Assembly (NCBI GenBank): GCA_001570385.1 | Contig: BBYL01000010.1 | Coordinates: 186,001-250,000, forward strand | Direction: 5' to 3' | DNA: 64,000 nt | DNA from: Microtetraspora glauca | GTDB lineage: Bacteria; Actinomycetota; Actinomycetes; Streptosporangiales; Streptosporangiaceae | Part shown: piece after piece, positions 17,601 through 26,700 of the stretch | Position numbering within the stretch: position 1 is the stretch's first letter | Layout: each line of letters begins with the position of its first letter | Made by a program: the position numbers and the translations under genes | The notes under the pieces: model-generated | What the model was told of the DNA's origin: nothing | Database searches by the model: none | Seen by the model: the letters and a program-made list of their open reading frames with translations, nothing else

Positions 17601-17805
17601 CGTCGGCTGGCGGATCGAGAACTACGGCACGGACCCGGACATCGAGGTGGACATCACTCCCCAGGAGTACGCGCTGGGCGTGGACAGCCAGCTGGAGGTG
17701 GCCATCGACGTCGCGCTCGAACGCCTCGCCATGTCGCCGCCGCACACCGCGAATCCGGCCGACCGTCCCCGGCCGGTGACGCCGACGTTGCCGCCCCGCG
17801 CATGA
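14626..17805 (+). CDS. Tricorn-type protease (S41 family)
   Basis: 1059 residues. Two N-terminal beta-propeller regions carry repeated SPDG signatures ([34 protein letters not shown]), followed by a C1 helical part, a PDZ domain ([22 protein letters not shown]) and the S41 hydrolase domain. Catalytic residues align with tricorn: S720 and H721 (TSHAYETGG), nucleophile S940 (GSDGD) and E998 (IENYGTDPD). Tricorn degrades short peptides downstream of the proteasome in archaea; in actinomycetes the role is not settled. No signal peptide is present, so it should be cytoplasmic. The ATG at 14626 has GCGAGG upstream; earlier in-frame starts lack support. Confidence 0.93.
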   Translation: MSGYFRFPTIFRDVIVFACEDDLWMVHADGGRAFRLTAGVAEAAYPRFSPDGTRIAFVGREEGPEEVYVMPSDGGATRRVTFHGATSVVTGWDPADAIVYASDECQPFDGYRWLHRVHPGHVPERLPYGPAGTISYGMPLPGQARYGMVLGRNTADPARWKRYRGGTVGDLWVDLSGRGAFQRLIRLPGNLASPCWVGDRIYFLSDHEGIGNVYSCTPEGEDLRRHTDHDDYYARNLSSDGRRLVYHAHAAVYLLDPATGESRQVEVQLGSSRTQRNRRFVPAAEYLDTATLSPDGSGLAVTARGKAFSFANWEGPVRRHGEQDGVRYRFLTWLNDRRRLIAAASDDGDREVLVILTADGKTEPVRLDSADTGRVSGLVVCPTGDRVAVTNHRNELLVVDLDDEPGVRVTEVEASLFGAIEDPEWSPDGSWLAYACPVSPQATAIKLFHVETGETFPATIPLLVDHRPSFDPDGRYLYFIGQRAFSPVYDELQFDLGFPLGTRPYAITLRPDVHSPFVPEPRPLGETPAETGGETGEGSEPLVIETSGLTDRIISFPVPEGRYNRIAGLHGKVIYTTSPMLGGPAVLRCYDFAKQKAEVLVTGLTDFRLGRDRTTLLYRAGDRLRVVKAGEEPPDDDTPSRTSGWIDLNRAKVSVAPDAEWRQMFREAWRLQREHFWDEDMAGIDWEAVYDRYLPLVDRVTTRGEFSDLLWELLGELGTSHAYETGGEYRERPHYWQGKLGVDWAYRDGRYVIARIVCGDRWDPDTTSSLNRPGVDVRPGDAVIAINGQPLGAQTTPNQLLVNLADEEVELTVERDGETRTVIVRALADETPGRYRDWVAANRLLVHERTRGRIGYIHIPDMGPHGFAEFHRGFLAEYDREGLIIDVRFNGGGNVSALLLEKLSRRRLGYDFPRWGVPEPYPPESPRGPLVAVTNEWAGSDGDIFCHTFKLLKLGTLVGKRTWGGVVGIWPRHHLADGTVTTQPEFSFAFDDVGWRIENYGTDPDIEVDITPQEYALGVDSQLEVAIDVALERLAMSPPHTANPADRPRPVTPTLPPRA

Positions 17806-17869
17806 CATTTGTCCTATAAAAGCCAGGATCAGTCGCAGGGAGAGGCAGATGGGCTGATCTGGCAGAGTA

Positions 17870-18370
17870 ATGGACGTGCAAACCCCCTCCTTGCGCCCTC
17901 CTCTGCATCGCGTGAGCCGTACCGCGATCCGGTACTGGACCGTTCGTGCGTCTCTGGGCTGGCTGATCGTCATCGGCGCCCAGATCGCCTGGATGGTGCT
18001 CGCCGACGGCGACCACCGCGCCGTCCGGATCCCGGCGCTGGCCGTCACCGCCGTGTTCGCGGCCGCGCATCTGATCGTCATGCCCCAGTGGCGGTACCGG
18101 GTGCATCGGTGGGAGACCACGCCGGAGGCGGTGTACACGCTGTCGGGGTGGTTCAAGCAGGAATGGCGCATCGCCCCCGTCTCGCGCATCCAGACGGTGG
18201 ACAGCGAGCGGGGGCCGCTGGAGCAGCTCTTCGGGTTGGCCAACGTCACCGTGACCACGGCCTCGGCGGCCGGCCCCCTCAAGATCAGCGGCCTCGACCG
18301 CGGTACGGCCGACCGGATCGTGCACGAACTCACCGCGAGCGCGCAGGCCACCGCGGGTGACGCCACGTGA
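17870..18370 (+). CDS. PH domain membrane protein, YdbS-like
   Basis: 166 residues. Two membrane helices (about 27-66) are followed by a bacterial pleckstrin-homology (bPH2) domain with RVHRWETTPEAVYTLSGWFKQEWRIAPVSRIQTVD, EQLFGLANVTVTTASA and a final helix. B. subtilis YdbS is the model; the molecular role is not known, although the B. subtilis pair is linked to resistance against bacteriocins. Its stop overlaps the GTG of the next gene by 4 bases (GTGA), so the two are coupled. Confidence 0.85.
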   Translation: MDVQTPSLRPPLHRVSRTAIRYWTVRASLGWLIVIGAQIAWMVLADGDHRAVRIPALAVTAVFAAAHLIVMPQWRYRVHRWETTPEAVYTLSGWFKQEWRIAPVSRIQTVDSERGPLEQLFGLANVTVTTASAAGPLKISGLDRGTADRIVHELTASAQATAGDAT

Positions 18371-20262
18371 ACGGCCCGGCCGATCTGCCCCCGGGTGACG
18401 TGCCCGCCGACGTACCCCCGGCTGACGCGTCACCGACCGGTACGTCGGGCGGCACGTCACCGGGCGCCACGTCGGGCGGCGCGTCACCGGCCGACGAGTG
18501 GCGGCGGCTCAACTCGCGGATGCTGTTCGTGCACCCGTTCCAGGTGGCCGTACGGGCCGTGCCCGCGCTGCTCGGGCTGCTCGTGGCCGGGTCGAGCAGG
18601 GGCGGAAGCGGCCACCTGTGGAGCCTCGGCGGCCTGGTGGTGATGATCGTTCTCGGCACGCTCCAGTGGTTCACCACCACATTCCGGATCACCGACGAGC
18701 ACGTCCAGGTGCGCAAGGGACTGTTCCGCAGGCAGGTGATGACGGTTCCCCGTGACCGGGTTCGCACCGTGGACGTCACCTCGCACATCCTCCACCGCGT
18801 TCTCGGCCTGGCCCGGGTCGAGATCGGCACCGGCCGCTCGGACCAGAAGGGCGGCGGGGCCTTGAAGCTCGACGCGCTCGGCACGGCCGAGGCCGCCCAC
18901 CTGCGGGAGGAGCTGCTGCACCGCCAGCTCGCCCCGAACTCCCCGACCGGCGCCGCGGCCCCGGGAGCCGACCCGTCAGGTGCGGGTGGCGACGCCGCCG
19001 GTGCGGGGGACGGCTGGGTGGGTGCAGGGGGCGGTGCCGGCGGTACGCTCCCGGTTCCGGTACCGCTCCCAGGCAGCGGCCCGATCACCGGTGTCCGCCC
19101 GGTCGCCGCTGTCCGCCCGGTCACGGCGGCCTTCGCGCCGGAACAGGAGACGGAGCTCGCTCGCCTCCAGCCCCGGTGGATCAGGTACGCCCCGTTCACG
19201 CTGTCGGGCATCGTCGCGGTCGGCGTCATCGCCGGATTCCTGTCCCGGCTGACCAACGAGGGCGGCGTGGACCTCCGCAAGATCGCGGCACTCCGCGAGG
19301 GCTGGGAGTGGTTCACCCGCGTCCCGGTGTGGACCGGGGTCGCCGCGGCCGTCCTCGCCCTGGTCGTCTTCGTGGCGGTCGCCTCGACGTTCGGCTACAT
19401 CCTGTCGTTCTGGGGCTTCCGGCTCACCCGGCACACCGGCGGGACACTGCACGTCACCCGTGGCCTCATCACGACCCGGGCGACCACCATCGAGGAGAGG
19501 CGGTTGCGCGGCGTCGAGGTCAGCGAGCCGCTGCTGCTGCGTGCCGTACGGGGAGCCCGGTTGATCGCGGTGACGACCGGCCTGCGGGTCGGCCGTGGAG
19601 CGCAGCGCGGCGGTTCGATGCTCCTGCCGCCCGCCCCCGTCGCCGAGGTGGAGGCGCTCGCCGAACGCGTGCTCACCCCCGGCACGCCGGATGGGCCGGA
19701 TACGCGGGATACGCGGGATACGCGGGATACGCGGGATAGACCGGATACCCCGGACGGCACGTCGCCCGTCGTCGCGCCGCTCGTCGCGCACGGTGCCACC
19801 GCGATGCGCCGCCGGTTCACCCGCGCCCTCGGCGCGAACGCCCTCGCCGTGGTGGCCCTGCTGGCGCTGTGGGAGTGGGCGGGCCTGCCGGAGTGGACCT
19901 GGATCACGGCCCTCGGGTTCATCCCGTTCGCGGCGCTGCTCGCGGCCGACCGCTACCGGAACCTCGGGCACGCGATGACCACGGAGTACCTGGTCACCCG
20001 CTGGGGATCGCTGGTGCGCAGGCGGGTCGTCCTGGAATGTGACGGGATCATCGGCTGGAACGTCACGCGGTCGTTCTTCCAGCGCCGGGCGGGACTGGCC
20101 ACGCTGACCGCGACCACGGCAGCCGGACGGCAAGGCTACCGTGTGTCGGACGTGGCGATGGGTGAGGCGCTCGGCATCGCGGCGGCGGGCATCCCCGGCC
20201 TGCTCGACCCGTTCCTCACCGTCCCCGGACAGCACGCTTCAGAACCGGAGGGATCACAGTGA
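18367..20262 (+). CDS. PH domain membrane protein, YdbT-like
   Basis: 631 residues. After a low-complexity Pro/Asp/Gly head come three bPH2 modules, each preceded by membrane helices: QWFTTTFRITDEHVQVRKGLFRRQVMTVPRDRVRTVDV, LSFWGFRLTRHTGGTLHVTRGLITTRATTIEERRLRGVEV and TTEYLVTRWGSLVRRRVVLECDGIIGW. It starts at the overlapping GTG at 18367 and its stop overlaps the GTG of the agmatinase gene. Two disordered inserts interrupt it: a Gly-rich one near residues 200-245 and an RDTRDTRDTRD stretch encoded by 9-bp repeats. It is the usual partner of YdbS. Confidence 0.85.
   Translation: MNGPADLPPGDVPADVPPADASPTGTSGGTSPGATSGGASPADEWRRLNSRMLFVHPFQVAVRAVPALLGLLVAGSSRGGSGHLWSLGGLVVMIVLGTLQWFTTTFRITDEHVQVRKGLFRRQVMTVPRDRVRTVDVTSHILHRVLGLARVEIGTGRSDQKGGGALKLDALGTAEAAHLREELLHRQLAPNSPTGAAAPGADPSGAGGDAAGAGDGWVGAGGGAGGTLPVPVPLPGSGPITGVRPVAAVRPVTAAFAPEQETELARLQPRWIRYAPFTLSGIVAVGVIAGFLSRLTNEGGVDLRKIAALREGWEWFTRVPVWTGVAAAVLALVVFVAVASTFGYILSFWGFRLTRHTGGTLHVTRGLITTRATTIEERRLRGVEVSEPLLLRAVRGARLIAVTTGLRVGRGAQRGGSMLLPPAPVAEVEALAERVLTPGTPDGPDTRDTRDTRDTRDRPDTPDGTSPVVAPLVAHGATAMRRRFTRALGANALAVVALLALWEWAGLPEWTWITALGFIPFAALLAADRYRNLGHAMTTEYLVTRWGSLVRRRVVLECDGIIGWNVTRSFFQRRAGLATLTATTAAGRQGYRVSDVAMGEALGIAAAGIPGLLDPFLTVPGQHASEPEGSQ
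19699..19734. repeat. 9-bp tandem repeat, four units, inside the YdbT-like gene
   Basis: GATACGCGG repeated four times exactly. It codes for the DTR repeat and is prone to copy change without frameshift. Confidence 0.85.
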
Positions 20263-21281
20263 CCCGCTACGGCCAGATGTTCGGCCCCGACATCACCTTC
20301 CTCGGCGTCGACCGTTGCGACCTGAACGATCCCGGTTCGTACGCGGGAGCCGACGTGGTCATCCTGGGCGCGCCCTTCGACGGCGGCACCTCGCACCGGC
20401 CCGGAGCCCGGTTCGGCCCCAATGCCATCCGGCAGACCTGCTACCTGCCCCACGACGGTTCACGGCCCAGCCTCGCGATGCGCGTCGACGCGCTCCAGGA
20501 CGTACGCGTCCTGGACGCGGGCGACGTCGAGACGTACGCCGGGGACATCGAGGGCAGCCTGCGCGCCATCGAGGACGCCGTCGCCCGGATCTCGGCCTCC
20601 GGGGCGATCCCGATCGTCCTCGGCGGCGACCACACCATCGCGCTTCCCGACGCGACGGGTGTGGCACGCCACCACGGTTTCGGCCGGATCTCCATGCTGC
20701 ACTTCGACGCGCACGCCGACACCGGGCACATCGAGTTCGGCCACCTGCACGGTCACGGACAGCCGATGCGCCGGCTCATCGAGTCGGGCGCGATCCGGGG
20801 CGACCGGTTCCTGCAGATCGGCCTGCGCGGCTACTGGCCGGGGCCCGACATCCTCGACTGGATGGCGGACCAGCGGATGCGCTCGTACGAGATGACCGAG
20901 ATCGTGCACAGAGGTCTCGACACATGCCTCACCGAGGCGTACGACATCGCGCTCGACGAATGTGACGGCGTCTACCTGTCGGTCGACGTCGACGTGTGCG
21001 ACCCGGGCCACGCCCCCGGCACCGGAACGCCCGAGCCCGGCGGGCTGACCTCCAGGCAGCTGCTCGACGCGGTACGGCGGACCTGCTACGAACTGCCCGT
21101 CGTCGGGGTGGAGATCGTCGAGGTGGCTCCGCCGTACGACCATGCGGACATCACGGCGTACCTGGGCAACCGCGTGGTGCTCGAAGCGTTGTCCGGCATC
21201 GCGCGCCGCCGCAGGGACGCCGCCGAGGGCACCCGCTGGGACCCCTCCCAGCCCCTGCTCGACGGCCGCCGACCGGAGTGA
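20259..21281 (+). CDS. speB: Agmatinase / arginase-family ureohydrolase
   Basis: 340 residues. Family members cleave agmatine or related guanidino compounds to urea and an amine using two Mn ions. The metal ligands are all present: GGDHT, DAHAD and DVDVCDP, followed by the E of VVGVEIVEVAPPYD. The subgroup could be agmatinase, guanidinobutyrase or proclavaminate amidinohydrolase-like; sequence alone does not decide. The GTG start overlaps the YdbT-like stop (GTGA), an unexpected translational link between an amine-producing enzyme and membrane PH proteins. Confidence 0.88.
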   Translation: MTRYGQMFGPDITFLGVDRCDLNDPGSYAGADVVILGAPFDGGTSHRPGARFGPNAIRQTCYLPHDGSRPSLAMRVDALQDVRVLDAGDVETYAGDIEGSLRAIEDAVARISASGAIPIVLGGDHTIALPDATGVARHHGFGRISMLHFDAHADTGHIEFGHLHGHGQPMRRLIESGAIRGDRFLQIGLRGYWPGPDILDWMADQRMRSYEMTEIVHRGLDTCLTEAYDIALDECDGVYLSVDVDVCDPGHAPGTGTPEPGGLTSRQLLDAVRRTCYELPVVGVEIVEVAPPYDHADITAYLGNRVVLEALSGIARRRRDAAEGTRWDPSQPLLDGRRPE

Positions 21282-21402
21282 TCACGGTCGTGTCCCGTGC
21301 GTCACGGGGCACGACCCGGACGTACGGGCCGCTCGACCCGCCCCGGCGGCCGCGCACGAGGAGAGACCGTTCCCCCGGAGCGGCCGCGCTCAAGGAGATC
21401 TG

Positions 21403-22581
21403 ATGAAGCGTTTCACCCCGGTCGCCGTCTCCCTGGCCGTCCCGCTGGCGGCCGCGCAGCTCATCGCGGGCTGCGCGGCGCCCGCCTCGACGTCTCAGGC
21501 GGCTCGGTCCGGCGGGGGTGACGCGGCTTCCCCTGCATCTCAGGCGACCGCTCAGCCCTCTCCCGCCTCCCCGGCGGCCGCTCAGCCCTCTCCCGCCTCC
21601 CCGGCGGCCGCTCAGCCCTCCCCCGCGTCCCCCGCGTCCCCTGTGTCCCCGGCGACCGGCACCTCGGCGTCGCCTCCCACGGATTCTGCGGATACCGCAG
21701 ATGCCGCGGGGGCGGCCAGGGCCGCGAGCCGGGCTCCCTCCACGACCCCGCGACCGGTACGGGTGCCCTCCGGCGTGACGGCGGGCTACGTCGTGTTCGA
21801 CCGGCAGGCGGGCAAGGTGATCGCGAACCGTCAGGTCCATCACCGGTTCAGATCCGCCTCCGTCGTCAAGATCCTCATCGCGATCGACTATCTCGAACGA
21901 CGGAAGGGCGCGATCCCGGCCGGCGACGCCGCGTTGCTCAAACCCATGCTGCGCGGGAGCGACGACGACGCGGCGACCGCGCTGTGGCGGCGCGGCGGCC
22001 AGGGGAAGATCGTCCAGCGGATGGTCAAGAAAATCGGCCTGACCGACACGGCACCGCCGCCCGCCGCCAAACCGGGTTTCTGGGGCTATACGGCCATCAG
22101 CGCCCTCGACATCGCCCGGGTCTACCAGTACCTCCTCGCCAAGGCCGAGCCAGGCGTACGCGACGTCGTGATGGGCCACCTCCGCCAGGCGCAGCAGTGC
22201 GCGACCGATGGGTTCGACCAGTACTTCGGCATTCCCCGTGGCGTGCCCCGCCCCTGGGCCGTCAAGCAGGGCTGGTCGGGATACGGCTCGGTGCCGCCGG
22301 TGAAGTGCGTCCGCGCCACGACCACGTCATCCGATCTCACCCGCGACCTCACGGCCGCCACCACAGTCACCACAGCCGGCTTCACCAAGGTCGGCACCGC
22401 CGTGGCCGGCCGCACGCGCAACCCGGTGGACTTCGGCCGTCCGGTGCTCCACACGACCGGTGTGATCGGTGACCGGTTCATCATGGTGGTGCTGACCACC
22501 CAACCGGCGGGCGCGTCCTTCGGCTCGTCCTCGACCCGGCTGACGGCCCTGGCCAGAGACCTCTACCGCAGCGTGCTCTGA
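21403..22581 (+). CDS. Beta-lactamase-fold (LppW-like) lipoprotein
   Basis: 392 residues from the ATG with AAGGAG 7 nt upstream. The signal peptide ends in the lipobox IAGC, followed by a disordered Ala/Ser/Pro linker that repeats AAAQPSPASP three times. The globular part resembles class A beta-lactamase/penicillin-binding folds: S153-V-V-K156 matches SxxK, RGSDDDAATALW stands where SDN should be, and HTTG replaces KTG. The altered second and third motifs and absence of an obvious general-base Glu argue against a true beta-lactamase. Mycobacterial LppW-type lipoproteins are the nearest type I know. Probably a cell-wall-facing binding or hydrolase protein. Confidence 0.75.
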   Translation: MKRFTPVAVSLAVPLAAAQLIAGCAAPASTSQAARSGGGDAASPASQATAQPSPASPAAAQPSPASPAAAQPSPASPASPVSPATGTSASPPTDSADTADAAGAARAASRAPSTTPRPVRVPSGVTAGYVVFDRQAGKVIANRQVHHRFRSASVVKILIAIDYLERRKGAIPAGDAALLKPMLRGSDDDAATALWRRGGQGKIVQRMVKKIGLTDTAPPPAAKPGFWGYTAISALDIARVYQYLLAKAEPGVRDVVMGHLRQAQQCATDGFDQYFGIPRGVPRPWAVKQGWSGYGSVPPVKCVRATTTSSDLTRDLTAATTVTTAGFTKVGTAVAGRTRNPVDFGRPVLHTTGVIGDRFIMVVLTTQPAGASFGSSSTRLTALARDLYRSVL

Positions 22582-22667
22582 GGGCGGCCCGCGGCTCCGC
22601 GCCGCATCGAGGGACGACCGGCCGGGACGCTGTGCGGTACGGGCCCGGGATGCGGCACCCTTGTCCG

Positions 22668-23729
22668 GTGGGAAACGACGGCGTGACAGGGAGCAGGCTG
22701 GCCGGGCGGGTGGCCCAGACGGCGAAGGAGGCGCTGGCCCTGCGGGGGCACGTGACCGCGGTCGACGTGATCACGGGCTTGCGCTGGTCGTACCTCAGGA
22801 ACATCGACACCTGGCGGCAGGGGCGCACCGACAGCCTTGAGCGGGTGACCGCCGTGGACGCGGCGAAGATGGCCGACGCCATGGCGATCCTCCGTGAGTG
22901 GGCGCTGGCTCGCGGGTTGACCCCGGGCGAGTCCGCGTACGTGTCGGGTGGCCGGGACCGGCGCCCGCTCCGGTTCACCATCGACGGCGACGAGGAACTG
23001 GAGCGTGTGTTCCGGGTCCACTGGTTCTCGCCTGAGCTGAGCGAGGCCAGGCGCAGGCAGCTCACCGAGAAGGAGACCCGCCCGCCGGACCTCACCGTCG
23101 TCGTGCCCCTCGAACCGTGGGCCTGCGCGGGCTGCGGGGAGACGGGGCCGCACCACATCATGGAGGACGACCAGCCGCACTGCCTGACCTGCGCGGACAT
23201 GGACCATCTCGTCTTCCTGCCGGCCGGGAACGCCGCGCTGAGCCGCCGGGCCAAGAAGGAGAGCGTGCTGTCGGCGGTGGTCGTCCAGTACAACCGCCGG
23301 CGGAAGCGGTTCGAGCGCCGGGGCATCCTCGTCGAGGACGAGGCCCTGGCCCGAGCCGAGGAGCAGTGCCTGGCCGACGAGGAGGTACGGCTCCGCCGCC
23401 GTGAAAGGGACCGGCTGCGGCGCGAGGTGGGCGATGTCGAGTTCCAGGCGGCGCTGGCCGAGGAGATCCGGCGGTTGTTCCCCGGCTGTCCGGAGGAACG
23501 CGCCGAGGCCATAGCGCTGCACGCGGGACTGCGCGGCAGCGGGCGGGTGGGCCGGACGGCGGCGGCCCGCGTGTTCGACGAGCGGGCCGTCACGCTGGCC
23601 GTCGTCGCCTCCGTACGCCACCTGGACACGGACTACGACCGCCTGCTCATGGCGGGCGTGCCCCGCAGGGAGGCACGGGACCGCATCCGCGACCGGATCG
23701 ACCAGGTGCTCACCCGCTGGCGCGACTGA
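22668..23729 (+). CDS. DUF2293 domain protein
   Basis: About 353 residues from a GTG at 22668; a GTG at 22632 is also possible and neither has a clear ribosome site. The middle carries a zinc ribbon (WACAGCGETGPHHIMEDDQPHCLTCADMDHLVFL), then a long basic coiled region, then the DUF2293 domain (AEEIRRLFPGCPEERAEAIALHA, GSGRVGRTAAAR, LAVVASVRHLDTDYDRLLMAGVPRREARDRI). The family is conserved in actinomycetes and of unknown function; the basic region and zinc ribbon suggest nucleic-acid contact. It is convergent with the giant ATPase gene. Confidence 0.82.
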   Translation: MGNDGVTGSRLAGRVAQTAKEALALRGHVTAVDVITGLRWSYLRNIDTWRQGRTDSLERVTAVDAAKMADAMAILREWALARGLTPGESAYVSGGRDRRPLRFTIDGDEELERVFRVHWFSPELSEARRRQLTEKETRPPDLTVVVPLEPWACAGCGETGPHHIMEDDQPHCLTCADMDHLVFLPAGNAALSRRAKKESVLSAVVVQYNRRRKRFERRGILVEDEALARAEEQCLADEEVRLRRRERDRLRREVGDVEFQAALAEEIRRLFPGCPEERAEAIALHAGLRGSGRVGRTAAARVFDERAVTLAVVASVRHLDTDYDRLLMAGVPRREARDRIRDRIDQVLTRWRD

Positions 23730-23779
23730 AGGCGAGCTCGACCGCCATCGCGATCGGACCCGGCAACGCGGTGAACGAC

Positions 23780-26700
23780 CTACTCGATACCACCGTCACG
23801 ATCGGACTCGGTGGCACGGTGGATGGCCTGCTCGATACCGCCCACACGGTCGGCCAGGAGGCCGATGGCGCCGACGGCCCGGACCACCGGGTTGTCCTCC
23901 TCGCCGCCGAGGGCCTGGGCCCGGAGGTATCCGGCCTTCACCTCGGCCCAGCGCCGTTGCTGCTCGGTCGTCATCCTGCCGCGCAGTTCGGCCAGTTTGA
24001 GCAGGTTCGCCTCGGCTTCGGAGGTCAGCGTCTGGGCCTCGCCCACGTAATGGTCGTCGATCAACGCCTCGATCTCGGCGTCGTTCATGACGGGGACGAT
24101 CCGCTCGGCCAGCTTGTTCATGTTCCGATAGGACCCCTGCAGCCGGAACGGCGGTTCCGTACGCGAACTGTCGGCCTGGGCCGCCGAGGCGATGTACGCC
24201 TGGTTGGCGGCGAGCACGACCTGCTGGACCCGTGACAACCTGCGCAGGACCGCCACGATCTGGTCGAGTTCCACCTTCGGGTACGGATGCGTGAGCTGGT
24301 CGGCCCGCACGTCCGCGTCGCCGCGTGCCAGCCGTACGAGCAGTTCCACGTCCGCCCGGTCACGCGTGGACAGCGGCGCGAGGACGGGGTTCGAGGTGAG
24401 GGCGTTCTCGATGTAGCTCAGGGAGAACAGGTCGTCCCTGCCCGACAGCACGTCACCGAGGTTCCACACGTCGGCCCGGTTGGCCAGCATGTCCGGAACG
24501 CGGAACCGCCGCCCCGACTCGGTGTACGGGTTGCCCGCCATACACACCGCGAAGCGCTTGCCACGCAGGTCGTACGTACGGGTCCCGCCGTTCCACACGC
24601 CCTCCATCCGGCGTTGCGCGTCGCAGAGGGAGATGAACTTCTGGAGCAGCTCGGGCGAAGTGTGCTGGATGTCGTCGAGATAGAGCAGCACGTTGTTCCC
24701 GCATTCGAGCGCGAACGACACCTTCTCGATCTCCTGCCGCGCGGTGGCGTTCGGCGCGTCGGCCGGGTCGAGCGAGGTGACGGCGTGCCCCAGCGCCGGG
24801 CCGTTGATCTTGACGAATACCAGGCCGAGCCGGCTCGCGACGTACTCCATCAGGGTGGTCTTGCCGTACCCCGGCGGCGAGATCAGCAGCAACAGTCCCA
24901 TCTGGTCGGTGCGCTTGCCCTCCCCCGCCGCGCCGAGCTGCTTGGCCAGGTTGTCTCCCACCAGCGGCAGGTACACCTCGTCGAGCAGCCGGTTGCGCAC
25001 GAACGCGCTCATCACCTTCGGCCGGTACTCCTCCAGCCGAAGCCGGGCCCGTTCCCGGTCGAGCAACTCGCCGCGCTGCCTCTGGTAGGCCCGGTAGGCG
25101 GGCACCCGCTCGGTGCGGAACCTCCTGGTGCGCGCCAGCACCTCGTCCAACCGCAGCGTGAGACTCCTCCCGGCCAGCCGGGGATGCGCGCCGAGCAGCC
25201 CGTCCACGGTGACCGTGAGGGCCGCCGACGGCTCATGTCGCGGCAGGTCGCAGAGCTGGACGGCCACGGCCTCGGCGAGGTCTCCCGCTCTCACGTCCGC
25301 CGCCGCGAACGTCACCGCGCGCCCCGTCCGTACGGCACCGCCCGTGACGGGCGCGGCCGGGGAGCCGGCCAGGGCGGAACGCGGCGAGAGATCGGGAGAC
25401 GTCCCGAGAAAGGCGGTCAGCCAGGCCACGACGAGCTGGTGCCTGGCGGCCAGATCGTCGCCCAGCGCCCGAATTTCGTCGTCGAAGTCCTCGGCCGAAC
25501 CGCCGAGCGCCTCGCGGAACCGCTCCAGCAGGAGCCGGGCGAGCGGCCCGGTGGTGAACCCCACATGAGCGCCGGCCGCGGAGCCCGCGTGTCCGCCGAC
25601 CGCGGAACCCGGCCGGTCACTGGTCGCGGAGGCGGGTGAACCAGACGCGGAACCTGGCCGAGGCGCCGAGCCGGGGTGTGATCCGGCCAGTTCCTCGAAG
25701 AGATAGTCGCCGGCGAGCTCCGCGTCCTCCAGCCGCAGTCCCCGGTCGCGCAGGAATGCCGCCGTCGCCGATCCGAGTTCGGTGCGGAGCGCTCCGATCG
25801 CCCCATCACGGCCCACCTCGACACGGCCCACCTCGACACCGCCGCCACCGCCACCGCCACCGCCACCGCCACCGCCGTCGCCTTCGGCGGTCGTGCGGGC
25901 GTCCGGTGTGGCCGTGCGGTACCCGAACAGGGAGCGCGCCCGCGCGAGGGAGCGGGCGCGCGTGGTCCACGCCTCCCGCTGGGCTTCGTCCGTACCGAAC
26001 GTCCAGAAGAGCTGGGCCGCGGCCCGGGCGGCGGGCGGGAAGCGCAGCAGCCCGGCGCCCGCGTGCAGGGGGAGCAGCGCGCCGAGGATCGCCGCGGCGT
26101 CGTGGTCGTGAACGCCGCGCTCGTACCCCTCGTCGTAGCGCGTCTCCGCGACGCGGCGAACGATGTCGAGCAGGCCGCCGTCGGCGAGAGCGGCGTGCAG
26201 CGCGTCCAGCGTCAGGCCGTCCCCAGAGGACGACTCCGCCAGGTCGAGGATCGACGTGGCGAGATGCTCGGCCCGGTAGACCTCGGGCGACTCGGAGACG
26301 AGAACCTGGTCCCAGAAGGTTCTGGTCCGGTGGAACGACTCCTCCTCGACGGGAGACCGGTAGTCGGTCCCGGTGATGGCGAACGCCATCCGCCCCTCCA
26401 TCGGGACCAGCGTGAGATCGATCTGCTGGGTGTTGACCGCGAACCGGTGGCGGCCGAGCCTGATCGTCTCACCGCCGTCCGCGTACAGGTCGAGGCGGTC
26501 GCGCAGCGCCCGTCCCGCGTCGAGGCGGGCCGCCTTGACGCGCCCGTCGAGCTCGTCCGCGCGTACCTGGTCGCCGAGGGACCGCAGTTCCTCCGCGACC
26601 GAGCGCAGCTTGGCCACCATCGGATCCGAGGCGAAGTAGGTGTTCACCTCGTCGATCGAACCCAGGCTCGCCGCCCGCCTGTGCACGCTCTCCAGGATGC

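Noticed and set aside
15913..18366. Long minus-strand open frame opposite the tricorn gene
   Set aside because: Composition is that of an antisense frame and it runs across two real plus-strand genes.
21403..22581. Functional class A beta-lactamase
   Set aside because: SDN and KTG motifs are altered and no general-base Glu is evident.
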